64,000 nucleotides of DNA, taken from DATLLN01 sp963809205 (lineage in GTDB: Bacteria; Actinomycetota; Thermoleophilia; Gaiellales; JAICJC01). The DNA is taken from the NCBI GenBank assembly GCA_963809205.1, contig CAWEIS010000010.1:372001-436000 (forward strand), read 5' to 3'. Below are positions 41,764-50,362 of this stretch, piece by piece. The first letter of the stretch is position 1; each line of letters starts with the position of its first letter. Position numbers and translations under genes: made by a program. Below the pieces are notes generated by a model, which was given only the letters and a program-made list of their open reading frames with translations, ran no database searches and was not told the DNA's origin.

Positions 41764-43097
41764 TCCGTTTGCACCGCCCGCGGTCGATCCGCAGCCGCCT
41801 CCTCCTAGCGACCGTCGCCTCAGTCGGCGTCGCGCTGATCGTGCTCCTGGTGGCGTTCAACGTGTTGTTCGAGCGGCGGCTGAGTGCGAACGCAACCGAC
41901 CAGGCGCGAGCGCGCGCGGCGGCGGAGCTGTCGGTGATCGATGCCTCCGGTGGCGCGATCGACGTGCGGGAGGCGCTCGACGGCGCGACCGGCGACAGCC
42001 CGATCTGGGTGTTCGACGGCAGTCGGGTCCTCGAGGAACCACGGATCTCAACTCTCGACAGCGCGGCCACGCGGATCTCGTCAGGCAACGAGACGGCGGT
42101 GGACGCCGGCGAGTATCGGCTCGTCGCGCTCCCGGTGACCCACAGCGATCGCCGGATCGGGACAGTCGTCGCGGCCGTCTCGCTGGCCCCGTACGAGGAG
42201 GCCCAGCACACCGCCGTGATTGCGTCGATTGCACTCTCCGTGATCGTGCTGATGGTCGTCGCGTTCGTGACGCGATGGATCCTGGTAGCGGTGCTGCGGC
42301 CGGTGTCCAGCATGACGGTGTCGGCACGCGACTGGAGCGAGCACGACCTCGACCGGCGGTTTCAGCTCGGAGCTGCGCACGACGAGCTCACCGAGCTGGC
42401 CGCGACGCTCGACCAGCTACTCGATCGCAACGCCACCGCGCTGCGCCGCGAGCAGCGGCTGACGGCCGAGATCTCGCACGAGCTGCGGACGCCCCTCGCC
42501 AGGATCACCACACAGTCAGAGCTGGCGCTCCGGCGGGAACGGCCGGCCGAGGAGTACCGCACCGCTCTGGGGGCCATCGGGCGGAACGCCGCCTCGATGA
42601 CGGGGATCATCGACACGCTGCTTGCGGCCTCCCGTGCCGCCGCCGGTTCGCAACCCGAGTCGGCAAGCGCGACCGAGGCGGCCACAAGAGCCGCCGATGC
42701 CGCGGCGGATGTGGCGCAGGCGAACGATGTCGAGCTCGTCGTCGATGCAGTGCGCCGCGATGCGGTGGTGGCCACGGACGTCGAACTGGCGACGCGGATT
42801 CTCCATCCGTTGGTCGACAATGCGTGTCGCTACGGCGTGACGCGCGCCACGATCACCATCGATTGCGACGGCCGCGATGTCGTCTTCATGATTGAGGACG
42901 ATGGCAGCGGAGTCGAGGCGGGCGAGCTGGATCGCATCTTTCTGCCCGGCGTTCGGGGCAGCAGGGCGGCCGCCACGACCGGCGCAGGGCTCGGACTCGC
43001 ACTGGCTCGCCGGCTCGTGGAGTCCGTCAACGGCACCATCGAGGTTGTTCCGGGATCGACCGGCGACTTCGTCGTTCGGATCCCGTCGGCCATCTGA
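41760..43097 (+). CDS. Sensor histidine kinase partner of the OmpR-type regulator
   Basis: 445 residues. TM1 (about 17-37), a periplasmic sensor loop of about 110 residues, TM2 (about 150-175), HAMP, HisKA with phospho-acceptor His in EISHELRTPLARI, and HATPase with N-box VDNACRYG, G1 DDGSGV and G2 GAGLGLALARR. Overlaps the regulator gene by ATGA. The loop is too short and unremarkable to name a ligand. Small-loop kinases often read envelope damage. Confidence 0.95.
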   Translation: MIRLHRPRSIRSRLLLATVASVGVALIVLLVAFNVLFERRLSANATDQARARAAAELSVIDASGGAIDVREALDGATGDSPIWVFDGSRVLEEPRISTLDSAATRISSGNETAVDAGEYRLVALPVTHSDRRIGTVVAAVSLAPYEEAQHTAVIASIALSVIVLMVVAFVTRWILVAVLRPVSSMTVSARDWSEHDLDRRFQLGAAHDELTELAATLDQLLDRNATALRREQRLTAEISHELRTPLARITTQSELALRRERPAEEYRTALGAIGRNAASMTGIIDTLLAASRAAAGSQPESASATEAATRAADAAADVAQANDVELVVDAVRRDAVVATDVELATRILHPLVDNACRYGVTRATITIDCDGRDVVFMIEDDGSGVEAGELDRIFLPGVRGSRAAATTGAGLGLALARRLVESVNGTIEVVPGSTGDFVVRIPSAI

Positions 43098-43129
43098 CTC
43101 GGGCGCGCTGGTGCTCAACTGCCGGGAGC

Positions 43130-43732
43130 TCACGGCGTTTGGGGGTGCCGGAACGCGAGCAGTCGCAGAATCGCAACCTCGGCGTCCTCGGGTGCGTTTC
43201 GGCGGGCCATGGCGATGTAGGGGCGCACCAGGTGGTCGATCTGGGCCGTCAGGTCGGCCAGCTCTGCCGCCGTGATGTACAGGCCGTAGTCGTGATAGGC
43301 CTCCGCGGCGCGCCAGTCCGCCGGCTGCTGGTCGTTGCGCCGGCGGGCCTGGCGGGTGAGCTGCTCCGCCCGTGCCAGCGACAGCTCGTCGAGCCGGAGC
43401 GCGGCCTCCGCGGCGGCCGGCGGGAGCTCCAGGTCGTCCTGCCCGTAGGCCAACCCGGTCGCCGTCGCCCGCCACGGCCGCTCGCGCCCGTCGGCGGAAT
43501 CCGCCCGCTCGACGAATCCGGCCCGGCCGAGCGCCCGCAGGTGATAGCTGCAGTTCGAGGTGGTCGACCCGACTGCCTCGGCGCAGCGGGCGGCGGTCTG
43601 CTCCCCGAACGACATCAGGTGGTCGAGCAGTGCGAGGCGCAGCGGATGCGCCAGCGCGCGCAGCTCACGCGGGTCGGCGAGCTGCCGCCGACGCTCATCG
43701 CTGGGTGGCGATGCGAAAGACATATTTCGCAT
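43130..43732 (-). CDS. ArsR-like winged-helix repressor with extended C-terminus
   Basis: About 200 residues. The N-terminal winged helix (RALAHPLRLALLDHLMSFGE, SNCSYHLRALGRAGFVER) is of the ArsR type. No ArsR metal-binding CxC motif is seen. The C-terminal 110 residues (helical, ELSLARAEQLTRQARRR, IDHLVRPYIAMARR) recall regulators of transporters. The start is ATG 43732 or ATG 43723; the operator-like palindrome 43712-43731 covers both, suggesting autorepression. The end lies 33 bases from the convergent kinase. Confidence 0.88.
   Translation of the reverse strand: MRNMSFASPPSDERRRQLADPRELRALAHPLRLALLDHLMSFGEQTAARCAEAVGSTTSNCSYHLRALGRAGFVERADSADGRERPWRATATGLAYGQDDLELPPAAAEAALRLDELSLARAEQLTRQARRRNDQQPADWRAAEAYHDYGLYITAAELADLTAQIDHLVRPYIAMARRNAPEDAEVAILRLLAFRHPQTP
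43712..43731. promoter_or_regulatory. Palindrome TGCGAAA-N6-TTTCGCA at the start of the ArsR-like gene
   Basis: A perfect 7-6-7 inverted repeat directly over the start codon(s) of the repressor gene. It is AT-richer than its surroundings. A repressor bound here would block initiation, so autoregulation is likely. No second copy was seen in the window. Confidence 0.6.
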
Positions 43733-43861
43733 TATCGCACAGCTTGAGGCGCGCAAACCGATTGGCCAGGAGCCCCCCACCGGGGTATGGCGAAGCGGGC
43801 ATGTGTGGTCGATGCTGAGTAGCGAGGCTCCCTACAACGCCTCCAGAGGAGGTGAATCCCC

Positions 43862-44032
43862 TTGATCGAGTCCCCGACCGATACGTTCGCCCAGAGCCAC
43901 GACGAAAGCGGCCAGACGATGGCCGAGTACGCCGTTGTGCTCGGCGTGATCGTCGTCGCGGTCGTCGCCGCGCTGACCCTGCTCTCCGGCACGATCTCAA
44001 GCGTCCTTGCGAGCGTCTCCTCCTCGATGTAG
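43862..44032 (+). CDS. Flp/Fap-type pilin, small
   Basis: 56 residues: a polar N-terminal leader, then SGQTMAEYAVVLGVIVVAVV, the Flp pilin hydrophobic helix with the typical Gln-x-x-AEY motif near the prepilin cleavage site. The TTG start follows GAGGAGGTGA by 7 bases. No CpaF, TadB/C or prepilin peptidase gene is near; a TadG-like gene lies 12 kb away. Expected to be assembled into a Tad pilus by genes elsewhere. Confidence 0.85.
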   Translation: MIESPTDTFAQSHDESGQTMAEYAVVLGVIVVAVVAALTLLSGTISSVLASVSSSM

Positions 44033-44048
44033 CTGATCGGCGTTTTCC

Positions 44049-44084
44049 GAGCGGCCCTCCGTCCAGCCGGGCGGGGGGCCGCTC
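44049..44084 (+). terminator. Stem-loop after the Flp pilin gene
   Basis: GAGCGGCCC (44049-44057) pairs with GGGCCGCTC (44076-44084), 9 base pairs with an 18-base loop, 16 bases after the pilin stop. No U-tract. Confidence 0.55.
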
Positions 44085-44140
44085 CGCTATTCCCGGATTT
44101 GTTCGAGGCGGCCGATGAGTCGCATCGATATCCTGGCCGC

Positions 44141-44986
44141 ATGGCGTTTCGGGCGCGGTCGATAGCTGAGTCCGACGTGGCCGACATCACCCGGTTGTGG
44201 CAGGCCTGGGACAGGCGCTGGTTCGGGGCGGTCGAGCACGACGAGCCGGAGGTTCGTGAGTCGCTGGCCGGCGTGGTTCGGGGGCGCGTGCTGCTGGATG
44301 GCGACCGGCTGGCCGCTGCAGCATGGTGGCGGCCGGATGACGCGACCCTGCTGGTTCACCCTGACAGCGACGCGGCGCCGGTGCACGACGACCTGTTGCC
44401 CTGGCTCGTCCGCGGCGGTGCGGTGCACCTGGAGGCGCTGGATCGTGATGAGGCGCTGCGTGCCGCGCTCGGACGCCACGGGTGGGAGTACGTTCGCTCG
44501 CAGTTCGAACTCATCCGCGGCGCTGCTCCGCTGCCTCGCGCGCACTGGCCAGAGGGCGTCACCACGACCCCGGTGGGCGATCACGCGGACGCCGTGTATC
44601 GCGTGATCTACGACGAGTCGGGCTGGACCGAGGTTCCAGGGCAGGGCCGGCGGGAGTTCGATGAGTGGCACCGGCTGTTCGTGGCCGGGACGGAGTCGGA
44701 GCAGCAGGTGCTCGCCTGGCGGGCTGGTCGGCTCGTCGGCGTGGCGCTCGGCACGACGTTTTCCGACGGCACCGGATGGGTGTCGCAGCTCGCGGTGGTG
44801 CGCGACCAGCAGGGGAGAGGAATCGGCAGCGCGCTTCTGACCGAGGCGTTCCAACGGCGGCTGGGCGCCGGGGCCACCCAGGTCGGCCTCGGCGTCTCGG
44901 CGGCAAACCCGCACGCCCTTCGGCTGTACCAGCGGCTGGGGCTCGAGATCGACCGCGAATGGATGGCGTACCGACCGACCGCCTAG
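44141..44986 (+). CDS. GNAT-family acetyltransferase, double-domain length
   Basis: 281 residues. The C-terminal half has the acetyl-CoA loop VRDQQGRGIGSALL and NPHALRLYQRLGLEIDREW. The N-terminal half looks like a degenerate GNAT domain, as in mycothiol-synthase-like proteins. The ATG at 44141 (MAFRARSIAESDV) starts at the first beta strand; an ATG 42 bases upstream is less likely. Confidence 0.87.
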   Translation: MAFRARSIAESDVADITRLWQAWDRRWFGAVEHDEPEVRESLAGVVRGRVLLDGDRLAAAAWWRPDDATLLVHPDSDAAPVHDDLLPWLVRGGAVHLEALDRDEALRAALGRHGWEYVRSQFELIRGAAPLPRAHWPEGVTTTPVGDHADAVYRVIYDESGWTEVPGQGRREFDEWHRLFVAGTESEQQVLAWRAGRLVGVALGTTFSDGTGWVSQLAVVRDQQGRGIGSALLTEAFQRRLGAGATQVGLGVSAANPHALRLYQRLGLEIDREWMAYRPTA

Positions 44987-44990
44987 CACC

Positions 44991-45934
44991 TCAGCTCGAC
45001 GTAGCTTGCTCGCGGACGACCTTCGCCGGGGGCTTGTCGTCGCGGATGCCAAGGAAGCGAGCGTGCCGCAGCCGTCCCTCCGTCGTCCACTCGGCGAACC
45101 CGATCTGCGCCACCAGCTTCGGACGCACCCAGTGAGCGCGGCGCGGGATCGACCGGTCGTCGGCGAACGGCGAGTCGTCCGTCTCCAGCTCACGCAACGT
45201 GGCTCCGAGCTCGACCAGTCGCGCGGCGCTGTAGCCGGTGCCGACCTTTCCTGCGTACGTGAGCCGGCCTCCGTCGTAGTAGCCGACGAGCAGGGCGCCG
45301 AAGTCGGTTCGGCTGCCCGTCGGTTCCGTGTAGCCGCCGATCACGAACTCCTGCTCGAGGACGCACTTGAGCTTCAGCCAGTCGCGGGAGCGGCCGGGCG
45401 AGTAGGGCGCGTCCGCGCGCTTGGCGATCAGCCCCTCCCATCCGCAGCCGCATGCCGTGGCGAATCGGCGCTCGGAATCGGCGCGCCAGGCCTCGCTGAT
45501 CTGGAGATTCGCCGTCGGCGCGATGTCCTGTTCGAGCCGGGCTCGCCGCTCGACCAGCGGGTGTGCGGTGAGATCGTCCCGCCTGCCTCCAGGAGGTCGA
45601 AGACGCAGTAGACGACGGGGAACGCCGCGACCAGCGCGGGCGAAGGCCGGGTTGCTCCCAGCCGCTGCTGGAGGCGGCTGAACGAGGTCTGGTCGCCATC
45701 GAAGACGACGACCTCGCCGTCCAGCATGAACCGGTCGAGCCGCTGTGCCTCCAGCGCCGACCGCACATCGGGATAGGTGCTCGTCAGATCCTTGCCCGTC
45801 CTCGACTCGAGCCGCACCGCGTCGCCGTCCCTGTGGGCAACGCAGCGCTCGCCGTCGAACTTGCGCTCCAGCAGCCAGTCGTCGCCGAAGTCGCGGCGGT
45901 CGGTCAGCGTGGCCAGCATCAGCGCGATCGGCAT
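44991..45934 (-). CDS. ATP-dependent DNA ligase (LigC/LigD-ligase type), frameshifted near 45575
   Basis: The adenylation domain starts MPIALMLATLTDRR with motif I LLERKFDGER (nucleophile K25), motif III FMLDGEVVVFDG and FDLLEAGG. The frame then changes by one base at about 45575, and the rest continues as DDLTAHPLVERRARLEQDI, EGLIAKRADAPYSPGRSRDW (motif IV-V region) and an OB domain (FGALLVGYYDGGRLTYAGKVG). Together about 314 residues, the size of bacterial LigC and LigD ligase modules, used in end joining or base-excision repair. No Ku gene is in the window. The break is one indel, likely an assembly error. Confidence 0.85.
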
Positions 45935-45950
45935 GCCGAGATCCCCTCGC

Positions 45951-47203
45951 TCAACCGTACGCCAGGTAATGGCGCTGCGTCGCGATGTGGTCGGCCAGGT
46001 ACCTGGCGTCGTGCCAGACGCCCCAGATGAAGCTCGACCCTCGCCGCGACAGCCACGGCAGGCCCAGGAAGTAGACGCCGGGCTCGGTGCGACACGCCGC
46101 GCCGGTGCCGCGGCCGGCCTCGCTCGTCGAACGGCGTCCACCTGCAGCCAGCCGTAGTCGACGGCGAAGCCGGTCGCCCAGATGATGGACGTCACGCCGG
46201 CCTCGGCCAGGTCGAGCTCGAGCAGCGGATCGGTGACGCAGGCCGGAGATGGGCCGATCCGTCGCGCCTCCGGCTCGTCCGGGAGGTCGAGCCCGTTCCG
46301 GGCGACGAAGGCGTCGGCCTCGTCCAGCAGGGACAGGTAGTTGGCGTCCCCCTTGGCGATGTTGTCGGCCAGGTCTGGCGCGAACCGCATCACGCCGTCG
46401 GCGCAGGAGGCCGTCCGTCCGACCAGCATCATTCCGCGGCCGGCAAGCTCGCGGAAGTCGACCGTGTTGCCGCCGTTGGCTCCACTGACAGCGATGGTGA
46501 CGTGGTCGGCGCCCGCCGGCGGCGTTTCGGCATCCCACTTGCCGAGCACGCCGAGCCACCAGACGAAGTCGCGGCCGCGATAGCGCCGAGGCGGCCGGTC
46601 GTGGGGGCCGATCGAGAGGAACACCTTGCGTCCCGCGCGCAGCAGCTCGTCGGCGATCTGCGTTCCGGACGACCCGGCGCCGACCACCAGCACCGCGCCG
46701 TCCGGCAGCTGGCCGGGGTTGCGGTACCCGGTCGAGTGGAGCTGCACCAGCCCGGCATCCTCGGGAACGATCGCCGGGATCACCGGGCGCTGGAACGGCC
46801 CGGTCGCGGCGACCACGAACGTGGCGTCGATCGTGCCGGCCGACGTCTCGGCGCGGAAGCCGGGCCGGCCGGTCGCCCTGCGGACGGACAGCACGTCCAC
46901 GCCGCAGCGGATCGGCGCCGCGATCTGCTCCGCGTACTCGGCGAAGTACTCGGCGACCCGGTCCTTCGAAGGGAAGTCGTCCGGGCCGACGTCGGAGAAC
47001 TCGAGGCCGGGGAACCGGTCATGCCAGGCGGGGCCGTTGGCGACCAGCGAGTCCCACCGCTCGGACCGCCAGCGCTCGGCGATCCGGTGCCGCTCGAGCA
47101 CGAGGTGGGGGACGCCGGCGCCGCTCAGATGCTCGCTCATGGCCAGCCCGGCCTGGCCGCCGCCGACCACGAGCGCCTCGACGCGTTCGGCCGACGCCGT
47201 CAC
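45951..47203 (-). CDS. Flavin-containing monooxygenase (FAD/NADPH), two frame breaks at 46.09-46.13 kb
   Basis: About 415 residues. FAD-binding VVGGGQAGLAMSEHL at the N-terminus, NADPH-binding VVGAGSSGTQIADELL near residue 160 and ATGFAVDYGWLQVDA near 360. Two single-base breaks follow: FDERGRPRHRRGVS is in a second frame and EPGVYFLGLPWLSRRGSSF ... HYLAYG in a third. The three pieces join into a typical FMO C-terminus, so indels rather than decay are likely. The GTG at 47203 overlaps the enolase-family stop (GTGA). Substrate unknown. Confidence 0.82.
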
Positions 47204-48288
47204 GATCCCTCGGTCCATCGAAAGCCTGTCGAGGCCGCGCCGGGTGCCAGCGGGCTGCCGGGCAGGCTGCCGTCCGGATCGTCCTCGTTGTACGCGCTCG
47301 GCGCGACGTCGTTCGGTGCGTCGGCGTGGAACAGCGACGCCAGCAGCTCGATCTGCCCGCGGCCGACACCCAGTTCGCCCATGCCGCCGCCGTACATCGG
47401 CCGCCCCTCTCGCGCGCAGCGGGCGTACACGTCGAACAGCGGCTGCAGGCTGCCGATGCGGGACGGCTTGACGTTGACGACCCGTGCGGCGAGCGGCGTC
47501 GAGCCGATGTCGTCGGCAGCGCGAATCGGCGCGTCGTACGACGTCCGGTCGAGGTGACCGGCGAGGCGCTCGGCGACGCCGGGCAGGTCGTGCGGATCCT
47601 CCAGATACGCGTCCGGGAAGGCCGCCAGCGCGTGGTCGTACAGCGCGAGCAGGGCCGCCGGATCCTCGACCTCGGAGCCGTACTGCCCCTTGAAGTCGAT
47701 CGTGTCGACCGCGCCCGTCGCGGCAACCTCGTCGACCAGCGCCGGCGACCAGCTCGCCTCGGCGTCGAGCTTGAAGTGGACGTCGGGGGAACGGTCGAGC
47801 CGCCGGCGCAATGGCTCGATCGACGGTGGCTTGCCGAGGCCCAGCGAGTTGACGAATCGCACCGGCCGTGGCTCCAGGCCGAGCACGTCGTGCAGCGGCC
47901 GGCCGGCCTGGCGCAACGCGAGGTCGAGCGCCGCGGACTCGAATGCCCAGCTGCGGAAGCGCAGTGCGACGTCCCACTCCGGCGGCTCCGGCCACAGCGG
48001 GAGCGTTGCCAGATGCTCGCAGAAGCTCTCCAGCGTCCATTCGCCGGCGAGCGGCAGCGCCGGCTGTCGTTCGTGCAGCGTGGTGCCGTCCTCGCTGAAC
48101 ACGCCGACGTCCTCGCCCAGCCCGTCGGCGCCGCCTCCGATCAGCCGGATCTGGGTCGTGATCCGGTCGAAGTCGTACGCCATCAGCGCCCGCAGCGGCT
48201 CGTACTCACAGGACTCGACGACCAGCGGCAGGTCGCCGAGACGCGGCCACAGCGACTCGCCGCCGATCGGTGGGCTCCCCGGATTCAC
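47200..48288 (-). CDS. Enolase-superfamily enzyme (mandelate racemase/OSBS-like)
   Basis: 362 residues. The C-terminal barrel has the metal-ligand pattern D-E-D: TIDFKGQYG, YLEDPHDL and AADDIGS, plus FKLDAEASW (Lys general base region) and RVVNVKPSRIGSLQPLFDVY. The N-terminal capping domain is somewhat divergent. Could be o-succinylbenzoate synthase, a dipeptide epimerase or a sugar-acid dehydratase; no menaquinone gene is adjacent, so the function is open. Coupled to the monooxygenase gene. Confidence 0.83.
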   Translation of the reverse strand: MNPGSPPIGGESLWPRLGDLPLVVESCEYEPLRALMAYDFDRITTQIRLIGGGADGLGEDVGVFSEDGTTLHERQPALPLAGEWTLESFCEHLATLPLWPEPPEWDVALRFRSWAFESAALDLALRQAGRPLHDVLGLEPRPVRFVNSLGLGKPPSIEPLRRRLDRSPDVHFKLDAEASWSPALVDEVAATGAVDTIDFKGQYGSEVEDPAALLALYDHALAAFPDAYLEDPHDLPGVAERLAGHLDRTSYDAPIRAADDIGSTPLAARVVNVKPSRIGSLQPLFDVYARCAREGRPMYGGGMGELGVGRGQIELLASLFHADAPNDVAPSAYNEDDPDGSLPGSPLAPGAASTGFRWTEGS

Positions 48289-48353
48289 GATCGGCAGTGT
48301 CGCACAGGGAATCCCGGAATCGTTCCCGCGATCGGGTACCGTAGGTTCTGCCC

Positions 48354-48713
48354 ATGGACTTCAGGCTCGAGCTGATCGCGGTGCCCGTCTCCGACGTCGA
48401 CCGAGCCAAGGCGTTCTATGTCGACCGGGCCGGCTTCAACGCCGATCACGACCACGTGATCAACGAGAACCTGCGGTTCGTCCAGCTGACACCGCCTGGC
48501 TCCGCGTGCTCGATCGCGATCGGCACCGGCGTCACGGAGGCCGAGCCCGGGTCGGCGAGGGGCCTGCAGCTCGTGGTCAGCGACATCGAAGCGGCACGCG
48601 CCGAGCTCGCCGGCCGCGGCGTCGACGTGTCGGAGATCGCGCGCTTCCCGTGGGGCGCCTTCGTGTTCTTCTCCGACCCGGACGGCAACGGCTGGGCGGT
48701 GCAGCAGATCTGA
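48354..48713 (+). CDS. VOC-family (glyoxalase/bleomycin-resistance fold) protein
   Basis: 119 residues with two beta-alpha-beta-beta-beta modules: ELIAVPVSDVDRAKAFYVDR at the start and FFSDPDGNGWAVQQI at the end, the usual VOC signature. Metal ligands are only partly evident. Substrate unknown. Divergent from the enolase-family gene and followed by a strong hairpin. Confidence 0.9.
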   Translation: MDFRLELIAVPVSDVDRAKAFYVDRAGFNADHDHVINENLRFVQLTPPGSACSIAIGTGVTEAEPGSARGLQLVVSDIEAARAELAGRGVDVSEIARFPWGAFVFFSDPDGNGWAVQQI

Positions 48714-48718
48714 CCGGG

Positions 48719-48762
48719 CGACGGTCTGAGGCGACTGCCGCGTCAGCCGCCTCAGACCGTCG
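48719..48762. terminator. Strong bidirectional hairpin between the VOC and MFS genes
   Basis: CGACGGTCTGAGGCG (48719-48733) pairs perfectly with CGCCTCAGACCGTCG (48748-48762): 15 base pairs with a 14-base loop. It lies between two convergent stops, so it can serve both. Confidence 0.8.
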
Positions 48763-48775
48763 TGCGTCATGATCG

Positions 48776-50278
48776 TTATGCCGCCTCCTCGAGCGTCGCC
48801 GAGTGAGCGAGCTCGCGCTCGACCGCCGGATGCCGCTCGGCCCGCTCCCGGCCAACCGTGGCGACGGCGAGAAGGGCGCCGGCGAACAGCACCGCGGCTC
48901 CCACGAGGAGCGCGCGATGGTAGCCGTCCACGAACTCGGTCGCATAGCGCGGATCGCCAGGGCCGACGTGTAGCTGGGTCGCCATCAGGGTGCCCATGAC
49001 CGCGACGCCGAGCGATCCGCCGACCTGGCGCATGCTGTTGATCACCGCCGAGCCGACGCCGGCCTGGTCGACCGGGACCGAGCTCATCGCGGCGGCCGTG
49101 GTGGGCGCCATCGTGATCGCCATCCCGAGACCGGCGACGAGCAGGCCGGGCAGCAGGTTCCCGATCGACGACCGGACGTCGAGCGTCGCGAAGGACAGCA
49201 GCGACGCGGCGAGCAACGCCATCCCGGCTCCCATCAGCCAGCGCGGTCCGAGGTGGTCGGCGGCCTTGCCTGCGATCGGGGCGACCACCATCACCAGCAC
49301 CGTCATCGGCAGGAATGCCGCGCCGGTCTCGACAGCGCTGTAGCCGAGGATGTTCTGCAGGAAGAGCGAGTTGTAGAAGAACACCCCGAACATGGCGAAC
49401 CCGACCAGCGCCATGGTCGCGTTGGCTCCGCTGAAGCTCGGGTTGCGGAACAGCGAGAGGTCGAGGATCGGCAGCCGCTGCCGCAGCTCGATCACGACGA
49501 AGCTCCCCAGCGCGACCGCCGCGATCGCCAGCAGCGTGACGATCCGCGTCGAGCCCCAGGCATGCGAGTTCGTTTCGATCAGGGCGTATGTGAGCGCGAA
49601 CAGGCCGACGCCGGAGGCGACGAGCCCGGGCAGGTCGAGGTGTTGTTCGTGCGAGGTGTCCCTGGTCTCGTCGATGAAAGCACGCGCCGCCAGCACGCCG
49701 ATCACCCCGACCGGGAGGTTGATGAAGAAGATCCAGTTCCAGCCGGCGTGCTCGGTCAGCAGCCCGCCGACCAGTGGCCCGACCGCCAGCGCGAGCGCGG
49801 ACACACCCGCCCAGATCCCGATCGCCGTACCCCGCTGGCGGGACGGGAAGGTCGCGGTGATGATCGACAGCGTGGCGGGATTCATCAACGCTGCGCCGAC
49901 GCCCTGGACGGTGCGTGCGGCGATCAGCGACGCCGCCCCGTCAGCGAGCCCGCACCAGACCGACGCGCCGGTGAAGATCACCAGCCCGGCGATGAAGACC
50001 GCGCGGCGCCCGAGCATGTCGGCCAGCTTGCCGCCGCTCAGGAGCAGCACGCCGAAGGTCAGTGCGTACGCATTGACGACCCACTCCAGCTCGGAGATGG
50101 AGATGCCGAGGTCGTCGCGGATCGAGGGCAGCGCGACGTTGACGACGGTGTTGTCGAGCATGATCATGAACAGCCCGAACGACACCGCAGCCAGCGTCCA
50201 CCATCTGCGGTTGTCGTCGGTGAAGAGGCGCGATCTCACGTCTCCTCGCTGAACTGTGGCCTTTCCCTGTGTTCCCAT
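48776..50278 (-). CDS. MFS multidrug exporter, DHA2 (EmrB/QacA) family
   Basis: 500 residues with 14 predicted helices. Motif FMIMLDNTVVNVALPSI in TM1 and RAVFIAGLVIF and GVGAALMNPATLSII in TM3-TM5 are typical of the DHA2 drug:H+ antiporters. The ATG at 50278 follows AAGGAG by 10 bases and is preferred to an upstream in-frame start. It comes 85 bases after the ECF sigma gene on the same strand and may be its target. Confidence 0.92.
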   Translation of the reverse strand: MGTQGKATVQRGDVRSRLFTDDNRRWWTLAAVSFGLFMIMLDNTVVNVALPSIRDDLGISISELEWVVNAYALTFGVLLLSGGKLADMLGRRAVFIAGLVIFTGASVWCGLADGAASLIAARTVQGVGAALMNPATLSIITATFPSRQRGTAIGIWAGVSALALAVGPLVGGLLTEHAGWNWIFFINLPVGVIGVLAARAFIDETRDTSHEQHLDLPGLVASGVGLFALTYALIETNSHAWGSTRIVTLLAIAAVALGSFVVIELRQRLPILDLSLFRNPSFSGANATMALVGFAMFGVFFYNSLFLQNILGYSAVETGAAFLPMTVLVMVVAPIAGKAADHLGPRWLMGAGMALLAASLLSFATLDVRSSIGNLLPGLLVAGLGMAITMAPTTAAAMSSVPVDQAGVGSAVINSMRQVGGSLGVAVMGTLMATQLHVGPGDPRYATEFVDGYHRALLVGAAVLFAGALLAVATVGRERAERHPAVERELAHSATLEEAA

Positions 50279-50362
50279 CACTGTGCTCCTTCGCTTACGT
50301 TGTGCATTCGTGAGACCACGAACGAGCCGTGCGCGCGGGGACAGCAAGAGCAACGAGCGGAG

